A stretch of 64,000 nt of DNA from Synechococcus sp. CC9902 (GCF_000012505.1 NC_007513.1:1736001-1800000); one strand, 5' to 3'; shown: positions 28,739 through 40,931, numbered from the stretch's first letter. Notes: generated from the letters alone by a model not told the origin. Program-made: numbers and translations.

Positions 28739-30118
28739 GTGATCCTCTCCATCCAACAATTGACCCGGATGCAAGAGAGCGTTGGCTCGGGGGTTACCCG
28801 ACCCTTGGCCTGGCGAAAAGAGCAGTTGGGACGGCTGATGACGCTGATCGAACAGCATGAGCAGGACGTCCTAAAGGCCCTACAAACTGATCTCGGCAAA
28901 CCCGCAACTGAAGCTTTCTTTGAGATTGTCGCCTTGCGACAAGAGTTGAAATTCACACGTCGCCATTTGCGTCGTTGGATGCGTGCCAAACGGGTGCCTG
29001 TTCCCGTTGCCCTCAGCCCGGGGCAAGCCCAGGTCATTCCGGAACCCTTGGGCTGCGTCCTCGTGATCGGTCCTTGGAATTACCCCTTCCAGCTCACCCT
29101 GCGTCCACTCATTAGTGCCCTTGCGGCTGGCAATACAGCGGTGTTGAAGCCCTCGGAGCATGCGCCAGCAGTTGCAGGCTTAATCGCCAAGCTGGTCGCC
29201 GACCATTTTGAGCCAGAGGTCGTGAGGGTCGAACAAGGCGATGGTGCCGTAGCCGCACAACTGGTGGCCATGCCGTTTGACCACATCTTTTTTACCGGTG
29301 GAGGGCAGATCGGCCGCAAAGTCCTGGCTGGAGCTGCCGCAAACCTCACACCGGTCACCCTTGAGTTGGGAGGGAAAAGCCCTGCCCTCGTGCTTCAAGG
29401 CGCCAACCTTGGCGTGAGTGCCCGCCGGTTGATCTGGGGTAAAGGCATCAATGCTGGGCAAACCTGTATTGCCCCAGACCACCTTTTGGTGGAGTCCGAT
29501 CTCTACGCAGACCTCCTGAATGCGCTGCGCAACGAACGGTTGGCGATGTACGGGGAAGATCCACTGGCATCCGATCAACTCGGGAAGATCATCAATGAAC
29601 AGCAGTTCCAACGACTGGAACGATTGCTGGAAACAGCAAGGGCAAAAGGTCGAATCTTGATTGGCGGCGAAATCAGTCGAGAGCAACGTCGCATCGCCCC
29701 AACCGTGATTGCAGTGGATGATCGTCAGGATCCACTCATGGGCGAGGAACTCTTCGGACCGCTGCTGCCCGTGCTGCGCCTTGGCAACCTCAGCGAGGCT
29801 CTTCAGGCAATCCGTCAACAAGGCAAACCACTTGCCCTTTACCTGTTTGGCGGAAACGAAGCTCAACAGCAAGAGGTGTTGAGCACCACCAGCTCAGGCG
29901 GTGTCTGCTTGAACGACGTGGTGATGCAAGCCGGTATTCCAGAACTCCCCTTCGGAGGCGTCGGGGCTAGTGGGATGGGGAGTTATCACGGTCACAACGG
30001 TTTTCAGACCTTCAGCCACTACAAGGCCGTGCTGAAACGGGGGTTCCGATTTGATTTCAAACTTCGGTACCCGCCGTACTCCGTGGATCTCAACGTACTG
30101 AGACGAATCGCAGGATGA
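28739..30118 (+). CDS. Aldehyde dehydrogenase, ALDH3 / fatty aldehyde type
   Basis: A 459-aa NAD(P)+-dependent dehydrogenase. Seen: GPWNYPFQLTLRPL, the nucleotide-binding FTGGGQIGR, catalytic Glu in TLELGGKSP and catalytic Cys in NAGQTCIAPD. The short length, the absence of an N-terminal extension and the FGGVGASGMGSYHG..FQTFSH end fit the ALDH3 class. Cyanobacterial members oxidise fatty aldehydes, apocarotenals and similar compounds. The start is GTG 28739. It has no operon partner. Confidence 0.9.
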   Translation: MILSIQQLTRMQESVGSGVTRPLAWRKEQLGRLMTLIEQHEQDVLKALQTDLGKPATEAFFEIVALRQELKFTRRHLRRWMRAKRVPVPVALSPGQAQVIPEPLGCVLVIGPWNYPFQLTLRPLISALAAGNTAVLKPSEHAPAVAGLIAKLVADHFEPEVVRVEQGDGAVAAQLVAMPFDHIFFTGGGQIGRKVLAGAAANLTPVTLELGGKSPALVLQGANLGVSARRLIWGKGINAGQTCIAPDHLLVESDLYADLLNALRNERLAMYGEDPLASDQLGKIINEQQFQRLERLLETARAKGRILIGGEISREQRRIAPTVIAVDDRQDPLMGEELFGPLLPVLRLGNLSEALQAIRQQGKPLALYLFGGNEAQQQEVLSTTSSGGVCLNDVVMQAGIPELPFGGVGASGMGSYHGHNGFQTFSHYKAVLKRGFRFDFKLRYPPYSVDLNVLRRIAG

Positions 30119-30209
30119 GCTGGAGTGAGACATCCCTTCTGCAGCAGTCGCTCTGGGGGCTGGCGCTTTGCTTCAGGCACCGTATGGTTCGGGAAATTAA
30201 AGGAGTCGA

Positions 30210-31154
30210 ATGCGCCGCTCTGGTTTCGCCGTCCTTGCCCTGACGGCTCTAATCCTTCCCCTCTCGGCAACCGCCGCCACCATCACGGTGCGACCTGGAG
30301 AAACGCTCACAGACATTGCCTACCGATCAGGCGTGAGCGTGGGCACTTTGATGCGGCTCAACAACATGAGCAATGCCAACTACTTGGAAGCGGGCAGCCA
30401 GCTTCAAGTTCCAGGGCCAAGGGTGAGCGCCGGTAACGGACGACATCGGGTAAAAGGGGGAGAAACCCTCAGCAGAATCGCAACCCAATACAAGGTGAGC
30501 AGCCGAGATCTGATGGCCGTCAATGGCCTCCGCAACGCCAACCACGTGGAAGTGGGCCAAACCCTGAAATTACCCAGCAACGCTGTTCTGCCAAAACCTG
30601 GCTTCAAACCCGTTGCCGTAACCCCTATCCCTGGAGCCACTGAACACACCGTGGCTAAGGGGCAAACCCTCACCCAAATTGCCAAGGCCTACAAGCTGCC
30701 AATCTCCACGCTGATCAGCATCAACGACCTCACCAACCCCAACAAAGTGGAGGTGGGCACACGGCTCTATCTCACGCAACCCACCACCGTCTTGGCAACC
30801 CAAAGCCAGAGCAAACCGGCCGTAACCAAGCCCGTTCAAACCAAAGTCAGCACAGCACAACCTGCCAAGAAGGTCGTGCCTGCCTCGACAACGACCAAAA
30901 CGCAACTCGCAAAGTCGACGGATTGGAGAACCTACGGTCCGCTGCAAGTGGACTGGGCCAATTGGCAACCAATGGGGGGCAGTCAAGTGGTCCCAACGCT
31001 GAATTCCCAAGGCCAAGGGTTGTACCTGGCGGTGAATTGCTCAGCCAACAAAATCAATGCAACGGGAGCTGATGGCAGCTGGAAACTCTGGGCCGCTCCC
31101 CAAAGCCGCTTCGAGAAAGACTTGGTTAAAGATCGCTGTCAGGCCAAGGCATAG
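30210..31154 (+). CDS. Exported protein with three LysM repeats
   Basis: The 314-aa protein has a signal peptide (MRRSGFAVLALTALILPLSATAA). It is followed by three LysM modules at about residues 26-68, 78-121 and 146-190 (each with a GETL/GQTL..IA start and an N..N...VG.xL end). A Thr/Lys/Pro-rich linker leads to a ~80-residue C-terminal domain (DWANWQPMGG..LYLAVNCSANKINATG) seen in cyanobacterial LysM proteins but of unknown role. It probably binds peptidoglycan in the periplasm. AAAGGAG, 5 nt before the ATG, is a good ribosome-binding site. It is convergent with recQ. Confidence 0.85.
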   Translation: MRRSGFAVLALTALILPLSATAATITVRPGETLTDIAYRSGVSVGTLMRLNNMSNANYLEAGSQLQVPGPRVSAGNGRHRVKGGETLSRIATQYKVSSRDLMAVNGLRNANHVEVGQTLKLPSNAVLPKPGFKPVAVTPIPGATEHTVAKGQTLTQIAKAYKLPISTLISINDLTNPNKVEVGTRLYLTQPTTVLATQSQSKPAVTKPVQTKVSTAQPAKKVVPASTTTKTQLAKSTDWRTYGPLQVDWANWQPMGGSQVVPTLNSQGQGLYLAVNCSANKINATGADGSWKLWAAPQSRFEKDLVKDRCQAKA

Positions 31155-31160
31155 CGATAT

Positions 31161-32621
31161 CTATGCCGCGTAATCCAGTGGCCATGGAGTTTTAAGGAAA
31201 CTGCGACCGCTCTCCCGGAGGTACAGCCGTTGAGCACCATCGTTGCTCTCACGGATTAATTCCTCCTGCACAAGTCGCCGTGCCAACCAAGTCCAACGGT
31301 CTCCACGACCAGGCTCATGCAGGGCAAGGTGCTCACCCAAACGTCGAAGATCCATCCCCTCCTGGTCGGCAAGGTGCGTTAGCAGTGTTTCAACCTGGGT
31401 GGACCAATCACGGTGGTTTGGAGCGGTCTTACAGCGGTCGCAATGTCCACAGGGGCTAACAAGCTCCCCTACCGCCAGCAGCAAAGCCTGCTCACGACAC
31501 ATCTCGCCTTCAGCGACAGCTTCCATCCGTCGCAGCTGCTGCTGAGCAAGATCAAGGCGTCGTCGCTCCTCTAAGGAGGGACTCGAGCGCCCGGAAGCCT
31601 GCATCGCCCAGCTCAACGTTGTGCGATCGCCTGGAGAGAACAACACAAGGCAACTAGCGGGTTGTCCGTCGCGTCCTGCACGCCCGGATTCCTGCAAATA
31701 GCCCTCAGGGGTCGCCGGTAGATCGAGATGGAGCACGAGGCCTACATCACCACGATCCACCCCCATGCCAAAAGCCACGGTTGCCACAAGAACCGGGCGC
31801 TTCTGCTCCAAGAAACGCGTCAGAGCCGTTCGCCGGGTGTCTGGGTCCAACCCAGCGTGGTACGGCGTGGCATCAACCTTCTGCTCCCGTAGCCGCTCTG
31901 CCCAGAGCTCGACGGAACGGCGTGTCCGGGCATAGATCAAAGCAGCCCCTCGGGATTGCTTAAGGGCCTCCAGTACCTGCGGCATTGGATCCCTGGGTCG
32001 ACGTTGCATCGTGTAGTTCAAGTTGGCGCGCCGAGCCGAGCTCACCTGCACCAAGGGACTGCGGAGATCGAGCAAACGAAGGATGTCGGCCCGCACCCTC
32101 GGAGCCGCCGTGGCACTTAAGGCCAGCATCGGGACACCTGGGCAGAGTCGACGAATCATTCCCAAACGTCTGTAGTCAGGCCGGAAATCGTGACCCCAGG
32201 CACTAATGCAATGGGCTTCATCCACGGCCAATGCCACGAGACGCCCCTCAGATGCATGGTTTTCCAACATTTGGCGCGTCGCTTCTCCCTGCAAGCGCTC
32301 CGGCGCGATGTAGAGCAACCTCAGGGATTCATCCCGCAAACGCGCCATGGCCTGCTGCCGTCGGCCTGGATCGAGGCCTGCATGCAGACAGGCAGCTGTG
32401 ATCCCACGTTTCTGGAGAGCCAATACTTGGTCCTCCATGAGCGCCACAAGCGGCGAAATCACAACCACTAGGCCATCACGCACCAACGCTGGGAGCTGAT
32501 AGCAAAGCGACTTGCCTCCTCCCGTTGGCAACACCGCCAACGCATCTCGCCCTTCTAAGACGGCTTCAACAACGGCACGCTGACCAGCTCGAAAGCGATC
32601 CCACCCGAAGTGAGTCTGCAA
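31161..32621 (-). CDS. recQ: RecQ-type ATP-dependent DNA helicase
   Basis: A 486-aa SF2 3'-5' helicase for recombination and fork repair. Motif 0 FGWDRFRAGQ, motif I PTGGGKSLCYQLP, motif II DEAHCISAWGHDFR, motif III LSATA and motif VI QESGRAGRDG are present, followed by the RecQ zinc-binding Cys cluster (EMCREQ..CGHCDRCK). There is a short remnant of the winged helix and no HRDC domain, making it one of the compact RecQ forms. A TTG start at 32621 is used because no ATG or GTG lies upstream before the in-frame stop. Confidence 0.9.
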   Translation of the reverse strand: MQTHFGWDRFRAGQRAVVEAVLEGRDALAVLPTGGGKSLCYQLPALVRDGLVVVISPLVALMEDQVLALQKRGITAACLHAGLDPGRRQQAMARLRDESLRLLYIAPERLQGEATRQMLENHASEGRLVALAVDEAHCISAWGHDFRPDYRRLGMIRRLCPGVPMLALSATAAPRVRADILRLLDLRSPLVQVSSARRANLNYTMQRRPRDPMPQVLEALKQSRGAALIYARTRRSVELWAERLREQKVDATPYHAGLDPDTRRTALTRFLEQKRPVLVATVAFGMGVDRGDVGLVLHLDLPATPEGYLQESGRAGRDGQPASCLVLFSPGDRTTLSWAMQASGRSSPSLEERRRLDLAQQQLRRMEAVAEGEMCREQALLLAVGELVSPCGHCDRCKTAPNHRDWSTQVETLLTHLADQEGMDLRRLGEHLALHEPGRGDRWTWLARRLVQEELIRESNDGAQRLYLRESGRSFLKTPWPLDYAA

Positions 32622-32645
32622 AGCGCTTTCAAGAGAATCCAGGAC

Positions 32646-32691
32646 ACACCAGATCTAGTGGTCCCAGAATAACGAGCACAAGATCTGGTGT
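32646..32691. repeat. 11-bp inverted repeat between recQ and the upstream minus-strand gene
   Basis: ACACCAGATCT at 32646-32656 is mirrored exactly by AGATCTGGTGT at 32681-32691 across a 24-bp spacer. The right arm touches the stop of the HTH-like gene and the left arm lies 25 bp before the recQ start. Without a U tract it looks more like a bipartite protein site or mRNA structure than a terminator. Confidence 0.5.
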
Positions 32692-33788
32692 TAAGCCAAG
32701 GGGGGTGGATCCAGTTGTTCTGGGGATTCCTCCACCAATTGCAGCCGCACACGCTTTCCACCTGCCAATTCCCCCAACGACACCCGCATCGTGGCCCCAC
32801 TCAAAGACTGCAAGGCATTGAGCACATCACGCAGGTAGGGCGTACTGCTGCCACTTTCCACCCAAAGGCGTTCGTGCAAACCGCCAAGACGTCTCCAGGA
32901 GGTGTGCAGCTTGAGTACCGCCGACTCCAGGGCCTGAGCCTGGCCCACCGCATCCGCAAGCAAGCCAAGAGCATCCAGACGTTGCGCCTCTTGCATCGCT
33001 TTGTCTAAATCGAGTTCCCCCTGCTGAAAAGCACGAACAGCGGCTCCGGATTCATTGGCCTTCGTAATCCAACGCGCCGTACTGGTGACGTCTTTAATGC
33101 GATCGAGCTCAGGTTCATCTCGAAGCACCTTGCGGAAATCCTCCTGTTGCGGCTCAGGCAACTTGGCGAGCTCCCGCACAAGAGGAGCTACAGCTCTTGG
33201 CGGAAGAAGGTTCTCTTGGGTGCGCTGACGAATCTCTTCCGGCAGCAGCGGACTCGTCGCCGCAGTGAATTCATCCGTTAATCGACGCACTTGCTTCCGC
33301 GTGATCTCCTGCCCTTCATTGGCAGCCTCCGAAATCATCAGCTGCACTTCTGGAACGGCCTGGGCCGTTTCCATGAAGGCGCGTTTTGAAAATTGATTGA
33401 CGCTGCTTTCCTCAAGAGCACCCTCCGTGAGCATCGCGTCCGCCGCCTCAGCCAACTGAATCAAGCCATAGGCCCTTGTTTTGCTGATTTCATTTTCGCG
33501 AAGCCATTGAAGGAAACCTGCTCCACGCCCCTCACCACCTCTTTTTTCCCGGTCACGAACGGCTCCAAGAATGCGGCCGCGCCAAATTTCAGTTTGCAGA
33601 TCAAAGCGATCACAGATGGCCCAGGCCTGCTCTAGGCGGGCCAGAAACTCCATGGTGCTGATGTCATCGCTCTCTGGATCTGGAAGGTCCAGCTGCAATG
33701 AGGGTTGATCAGGCACAACAGATGTGGTCAAGTGCAACGCCAAGGAGGAACCGACGACATTCTGTGACGTAGCGGTCTCTTGCCGCAT
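32691..33788 (-). CDS. Unrecognised protein with an HTH-like segment
   Basis: The most likely start is ATG 33788 (365 aa); a longer frame to 33866 would run into psaE. I do not recognise a named family. Around residues 92-135 the segment [28 protein letters not shown] resembles the helix-turn-helix of DUF3102/ParB-adjacent proteins. The middle is all-helical and charged ([35 protein letters not shown]). The C-terminal ~45 residues look like a small β-rich domain ([33 protein letters not shown]). DNA binding is plausible. It is divergent from psaE with ~43 bp between. Confidence 0.6.
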   Translation of the reverse strand: MRQETATSQNVVGSSLALHLTTSVVPDQPSLQLDLPDPESDDISTMEFLARLEQAWAICDRFDLQTEIWRGRILGAVRDREKRGGEGRGAGFLQWLRENEISKTRAYGLIQLAEAADAMLTEGALEESSVNQFSKRAFMETAQAVPEVQLMISEAANEGQEITRKQVRRLTDEFTAATSPLLPEEIRQRTQENLLPPRAVAPLVRELAKLPEPQQEDFRKVLRDEPELDRIKDVTSTARWITKANESGAAVRAFQQGELDLDKAMQEAQRLDALGLLADAVGQAQALESAVLKLHTSWRRLGGLHERLWVESGSSTPYLRDVLNALQSLSGATMRVSLGELAGGKRVRLQLVEESPEQLDPPPLA

Positions 33789-33831
33789 CCAGCGAGATAC
33801 GCTCAAAACTGCATCCCTTCTATGCACAGCG

Positions 33832-34041
33832 ATGGCGATCTCCCGCGGCGCCAAGGTGCGCATCAAGCGTCCCGAGTCCTACTGGTTCAACGAAGTTGGC
33901 ACTGTTGCCACAATCGACACGTCTGGAATCCGTTATCCGGTGGTTGTTCGCTTTGAAAAGGTGAACTACAGCGGCATGCAAGGCGTTGATGGCGGCATCA
34001 ACACCAACAATTTCGCCGAGTCAGAACTCGAGTCCGCCTGA
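33832..34041 (+). CDS. psaE: Photosystem I subunit IV (PsaE)
   Basis: The 69-aa SH3-like stromal subunit begins [21 protein letters not shown], the invariant PsaE start, and continues [11 protein letters not shown] and INTNNFAE. PsaE helps dock ferredoxin on photosystem I and supports cyclic electron flow. ATG 33832 is chosen by this N-terminus; upstream codons in frame are not part of the family. The mutM gene begins 5 bp after the stop, so the two may be co-transcribed. Confidence 0.97.
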   Translation: MAISRGAKVRIKRPESYWFNEVGTVATIDTSGIRYPVVVRFEKVNYSGMQGVDGGINTNNFAESELESA

Positions 34042-34046
34042 GGCCA

Positions 34047-34883
34047 TTGCCTGAGCTACCTGAAGTTGAGACGGTTCGCCGAGGATTAGCGGACCGTCTT
34101 GAATCGTTTGAAATCGCTGAAATCGAAGTCTGCCGTGCGAGGGCAATCGCGAGTCCGGGCGGAGTCGATCACTTTGTGGCGGGCCTGAAGGGTGCCACGG
34201 TTGGAGCCTGGTCTCGCCGAGGCAAATACCTCATGGCACAGCTCGAGCCCAATCGAGGTAGCTGGGGCGTGCATCTGCGAATGACCGGCCAATTTCAATG
34301 GCATGCCACGCCAGCAGCACCATGCAGTCACACGCGCGTGCGTTTTTGGAATCAACACAACGAGGAACTGCGGTTTGTTGACTTGCGCAGCTTCGGAGAA
34401 ATGTGGTGGATACCAGAAGGCGACGACCTCGACAGCGTGATGACCGGCCTTAAACGACTGGGGCCAGAACCCTTCAGCGATGCATTTACGGGTGCCTATC
34501 TCAAGCAACGGCTTAAGGGTTCAGCACGACCCATTAAAACCGCACTGCTGGATCAATCTCTGATTGCCGGAGTAGGAAACATCTATGCCGATGAGAGCTT
34601 GTTCGCGGCCGGAATTCCACCTCTCTCACCATCGGGGAAGCTCACGATCGAACAACTGATCCGACTCCGAGATGAACTGGTCAACGTGCTGCACATCAGC
34701 ATCGGGGTTGGAGGAACAACCTTCAGCGACTTTCGAGATCTTGAAGGCGTCAATGGGAACTATGGGGGGCAGTCGTGGGTGTATCGCCGGAGCGGACAGC
34801 CTTGCCGCAAGTGTGGAACGCCCATCAGCCGTGAAAAGTTGTCGGGCCGGAGCACCCACTGGTGCCCGAGCTGTCAGCGCTAA
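34047..34883 (+). CDS. mutM: Formamidopyrimidine-DNA glycosylase (Fpg/MutM)
   Basis: The 278-aa bifunctional glycosylase/AP lyase removes 8-oxoguanine and other oxidised purines. The N-terminus PELPEVE supplies the catalytic Pro2 and Glu3. QSLIAGVGNIYADE belongs to the helix-two-turn-helix, and the C-terminal zinc finger has CRKCG..WCPSC. The start is TTG 34047, 5 bp after psaE. Placement behind a photosystem I gene fits a need for oxidative-damage repair but is only circumstantial. Its 3' end overlaps the convergent mtnA by 4 bp. Confidence 0.96.
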   Translation: MPELPEVETVRRGLADRLESFEIAEIEVCRARAIASPGGVDHFVAGLKGATVGAWSRRGKYLMAQLEPNRGSWGVHLRMTGQFQWHATPAAPCSHTRVRFWNQHNEELRFVDLRSFGEMWWIPEGDDLDSVMTGLKRLGPEPFSDAFTGAYLKQRLKGSARPIKTALLDQSLIAGVGNIYADESLFAAGIPPLSPSGKLTIEQLIRLRDELVNVLHISIGVGGTTFSDFRDLEGVNGNYGGQSWVYRRSGQPCRKCGTPISREKLSGRSTHWCPSCQR

Positions 34884-35887
34884 TTCGCAAACGGCAGTGA
34901 AGCTATGGACTCTCTCGAGGGAGATCGAATCACACCAAATTCAGTTATTAGACCAGTAATCAAGTGGGCTGGCGTGATGTCAAAAGCAGGATTCCAAGCA
35001 CGCACACCCGAGGCACAGACAAGTTCACCCCGGAAATGAGTGATTTCATCCTCCGGACGCTCCTCAATGGTGATGGCATCACCATCAACGGTGGTGATGT
35101 CGATACTGCTGCTGGGAGCACAGACGTAAAAGGGAACCCCATGGGCTCGCGCAGCAAGGGCGAGGTTGTAAGTCCCAATTTTGTTAGCCACATCTCCGTT
35201 ACCAGCAACACGATCACAACCGACCAAAACAACGTCCACCTGACCACGACGCATCAACAAACCACTCGCTCCATCAACAATCACGGTTGCTGGCACACCA
35301 CAACAACCGAGTTCCCAAGCGGAGAGAGCGGCCCCCTGCAGGCGCGGGCGGGTTTCATCCAGCCAGGCATGCTTCACAATTCCTCTCTGATGGCCGGCCA
35401 CGATCACACCAAGAGCCGTACCGACTCCAGCCGTGGCGACCGCACCGGTGTGACAGTGATGAAGAACACGACAATCCTCCGGCAAAACTCCAACGCCGTG
35501 ATTGACCAAAGCCTGGGTGAGAGCACGATCCTCCGCTTCGATTGCGGAGGCGAGGCGCTCAAGTTGATGAACGTCAACCCAACCATTGGACTTAGCGGAC
35601 GTTTGCATCCGATTAAGGGCCCAACTCAAATTGACGGCGGTCGGCCTGGACGCACGTAAGCCTTCAATGGCTTGATCAAGATCGTCTCCAGCCTTGGCTG
35701 CCAACACAACACCCCACGCGGCCGCAACCCCAATGGCAGGTGCACCACGAACAGCCATCGAACGGATCGCCTCGCTGACTTCGCGCCAATGGGTGAGCTG
35801 CCGATACACAACCGTGTGGGGCAGGCAACGCTGATCGAGCAAATCGAGGTGATCGCCAGTCCAGCGCAAACTCCGAGGAAGCGTCAA
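34880..35887 (-). CDS. mtnA: Methylthioribose-1-phosphate isomerase
   Basis: A 335-aa eIF2B-like isomerase of the methionine salvage pathway. It converts 5-methylthioribose-1-phosphate to methylthioribulose-1-phosphate. Recognised by SMAVRGAPAIGVAAAWG, TRPRLQGAALSAWEL and VGCDRVAGNGDVANKIGTYNLAL, which holds the conserved catalytic Asp. TTG 35887 serves as start, and the frame begins the family's RSLRW motif at once. It is divergent from mtnB, whose product uses the MtnA product. Confidence 0.95.
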   Translation of the reverse strand: MTLPRSLRWTGDHLDLLDQRCLPHTVVYRQLTHWREVSEAIRSMAVRGAPAIGVAAAWGVVLAAKAGDDLDQAIEGLRASRPTAVNLSWALNRMQTSAKSNGWVDVHQLERLASAIEAEDRALTQALVNHGVGVLPEDCRVLHHCHTGAVATAGVGTALGVIVAGHQRGIVKHAWLDETRPRLQGAALSAWELGCCGVPATVIVDGASGLLMRRGQVDVVLVGCDRVAGNGDVANKIGTYNLALAARAHGVPFYVCAPSSSIDITTVDGDAITIEERPEDEITHFRGELVCASGVRAWNPAFDITPAHLITGLITEFGVIRSPSRESIASLPFAN

Positions 35888-35937
35888 AACAGGGGGTTAG
35901 CTTCTACTTGTATAGAAGACAACACCACTCCGAAGGC

Positions 35938-36558
35938 GTGAACACGATCCAGGAGCTCCGCGAACAGCTAGCCAAAACGATTGGAGACTTGCATGGACGT
36001 AGATGGTGCGAGGGCACAGGCGGCAATTTCAGTGTTGTGGTTCAACACGATCCCATCCATCTACTCATGGCTCCCAGCGGCGTAAACAAAGGGCGGCTGG
36101 AACCAGCTGAACTCGTCATTGTTGACGAACAGAACAATGTGATTGAGGGACGGGGACGAGCGAGCGCAGAAACAACACTGCATTTAGAAATCATTAGGCA
36201 ATTAAAATGTGGAGCAGTACTTCATACGCACTCCATTGAAACCACTGTCCTCTCAGCTCATTACGCAAGGGTCGGGACAATCCAATTAGAAGGATGGGAA
36301 ATGCTCAAGGGATTAAAAGGAATTACATCCCATGAAACAACAATCGACATTCCAATCATGTCTAACAATCAAAACATAGAAGAACTCAGCCAGACGGTTC
36401 GGCCGTATCTCAGTAAAACCATTCCAGGAATACTGGTGGCAGGCCATGGCCTTTACGCTTGGGGCGATTCATTAGCAGAAGCTCAAAGACATGTGGAGAT
36501 CCTAGAATTCTTATTCTCAGTCTTATTGAAGAAAAAACTATTGCAACTCAGCCAATGA
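35938..36558 (+). CDS. mtnB: Methylthioribulose-1-phosphate dehydratase
   Basis: A ~206-aa class II aldolase-fold, Zn-dependent dehydratase, second shared step of methionine salvage. Seen: EGTGGNFSVV, MAPSGVNKG, the metal-binding LHTHSIE and a third His in LVAGHGLYAWG. GTG 35938 gives a protein of normal family length; a TTG at 35908 would add 10 residues. From about 36170 onward composition becomes clearly AT-rich compared with mtnA and most neighbours. It overlaps mtnC by 4 bp (ATGA). Confidence 0.93.
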   Translation: MNTIQELREQLAKTIGDLHGRRWCEGTGGNFSVVVQHDPIHLLMAPSGVNKGRLEPAELVIVDEQNNVIEGRGRASAETTLHLEIIRQLKCGAVLHTHSIETTVLSAHYARVGTIQLEGWEMLKGLKGITSHETTIDIPIMSNNQNIEELSQTVRPYLSKTIPGILVAGHGLYAWGDSLAEAQRHVEILEFLFSVLLKKKLLQLSQ

Positions 36559-37292
36559 TTAGCCATATCTTACTCGACATCGAGGGGACAACATGTCCGG
36601 TTACATTTGTCACAGAGACCCTCTTTCCTTATGCACAATTAGCACTAAAAGACTTTCTAGAAAGACACAAAGATGATCCGTCTATAAGTCAACTAATCAA
36701 CAATGCAGAAGACGAATGGATGCAGGATCAAGACAAACAAAGTGCCACACTCAGGCATTCATCCGAAGAAATACAACAACCTAAACATCTAAAGATCGAA
36801 TCTTACCTTCAGCTTTTAATAGCATCAGACAAAAAATCAACAGCCCTTAAAGATATTCAAGGCAAGGTATGGAAAGAAGGATACACAACAGGCAAGATCA
36901 CTTCAGAGCTCTTTGAAGATGCCTATGAAGGCCTAAAAAAATGGCATAAACAAGGATTTACGCTGGGCATATACTCTTCAGGAAGCGTCGAGGCACAGCG
37001 CTTGCTATACAAGTACACAAGCAAAGGAGACATTGAGAATCTATTTAGCCACTGGTTCGACACCCACATTGGCAACAAGAAAGAACAAAGAAGCTACACG
37101 GCAATTGCATCATCAATGGCTTGTAAGCCTCAAAATATTCTCTTCATTAGCGATAACAGCGACGAATGTGATGCCGCGAAGGGTGCTGGACTATTCACCC
37201 TTTACAGCTTGAGAGAAGGCAATCCACAACAAGAGCCAAGAGATCATCCCATAATTATCAATCTTGGAGACGTCGATCAGTGGCTCAAATAA
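36555..37292 (+). CDS. mtnC: Enolase-phosphatase E1 (2,3-diketomethylthiopentyl-1-phosphate enolase/phosphatase)
   Basis: A 245-aa HAD-superfamily enzyme that enolises and dephosphorylates the MtnB product to acireductone. The first motif reads LLDIEGTTCPVTFV. GIYSSGSVEAQRLL is motif II, and FISDNSDECDAAKGAGLF is motif IV. ATG 36555 is coupled to mtnB. The coding sequence is strikingly AT-rich. The next enzyme, acireductone dioxygenase MtnD, is not in the window. A bidirectional terminator follows. Confidence 0.93.
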   Translation: MISHILLDIEGTTCPVTFVTETLFPYAQLALKDFLERHKDDPSISQLINNAEDEWMQDQDKQSATLRHSSEEIQQPKHLKIESYLQLLIASDKKSTALKDIQGKVWKEGYTTGKITSELFEDAYEGLKKWHKQGFTLGIYSSGSVEAQRLLYKYTSKGDIENLFSHWFDTHIGNKKEQRSYTAIASSMACKPQNILFISDNSDECDAAKGAGLFTLYSLREGNPQQEPRDHPIIINLGDVDQWLK

Positions 37293-37322
37293 AGACTGAA
37301 ATCCAAGTGTAGGGGCACAAAA

Positions 37323-37346
37323 AAACCACCTCCGTGGAGGTGGTTT
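37323..37346. terminator. Bidirectional terminator between mtnC and the rrn operon
   Basis: An 11-bp palindromic stem (AAACCACCTCC with GGAGGTGGTTT) lies ~30 bp after the mtnC stop and ~60 bp past the 5S 3' end. It is preceded by an A run and followed by T-rich sequence, so it can stop transcription from both sides. Confidence 0.75.
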
Positions 37347-37406
37347 CTTCGTAAAAATAATCAGACCGTGATGGCCTTCAGATCATTTTTTTTTGAGAAT
37401 GTTTTA

Positions 37407-37523
37407 CCTGGCATTGAGCTATTTTCTCAGGGGGCTACCCCCCAAATATCGTCGCCGCTGATGCGTTTCACAACCGAGTTCGGGATGGATCGAAGTGGTT
37501 CCACACCGCCATGAACACCAGGA
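37407..37523 (-). rRNA. rrf: 5S ribosomal RNA
   Basis: On the minus strand ~117 nt begin TCCTGGTGTTCATGGCGGTG and end in ..CAATGCCAGG. The ends pair as in helix I, and the loop sequence CGAACTCGG with GGATGG is the conserved 5S core. It is last in the rrn operon. Confidence 0.93.
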
Positions 37524-37624
37524 TAGATACATTCTCAGAGGGTGAACCCTGAGAACTGCATAGGATTACAACTTACGTTGCGCGTCTGAATCAACAAAGA
37601 ATTTGTCTTCAGGCAAGAACCAAA

Positions 37625-40495
<2,871 letters not shown>

Positions 40496-40931
40496 AATTA
40501 ACCTCTTAAACGCTTACTGCGGTTGAAAGCAGATTCTTCTGGTTTCATCAACAACTTTCGTTGCTCATAAAAACAAAATCAAACTCTGATTCGCTCGACA
40601 CGAATCAAAGAACATCTAAGAGTCTCGGCTCTTGCTCAAAAGAATTTTCATTGTTCTAATTCTAAATTCCCTTTCGAGAATTCAGGCTTAAAACAATGCA
40701 TCTGTAAGATGCTTTGTTTTTCCAGACTTACCTATGCAGTTGTCAAGGTTCTACTAGACATCAAATTAATCTTTCGATTAATCTGAGCCCAGCATCTTAT
40801 CAACCAATCAAGCAAAAATTGCTTATCTGGCATGACAGGAAGCTGGGGTCCAATCTAGTGGACACATCTAAATCACATTCCCTCGAGTTCATCCTCCGGG
40901 TAACCGGACAATGGAGATTGAGTTCGGTCAG
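40496..40931. other. Internal transcribed spacer between tRNA-Ala and 23S rRNA
   Basis: About 436 bp, AT-rich relative to the rRNAs, with no protein gene recognised. It carries the processing stems of pre-23S. This spacer is a standard strain-typing region in marine Synechococcus. Confidence 0.7.

Noticed and set aside
34964-35659. 231-codon frame opposite mtnA
   Set aside because: MtnA is well supported on the minus strand across the same region; the frame has no recognisable domain.
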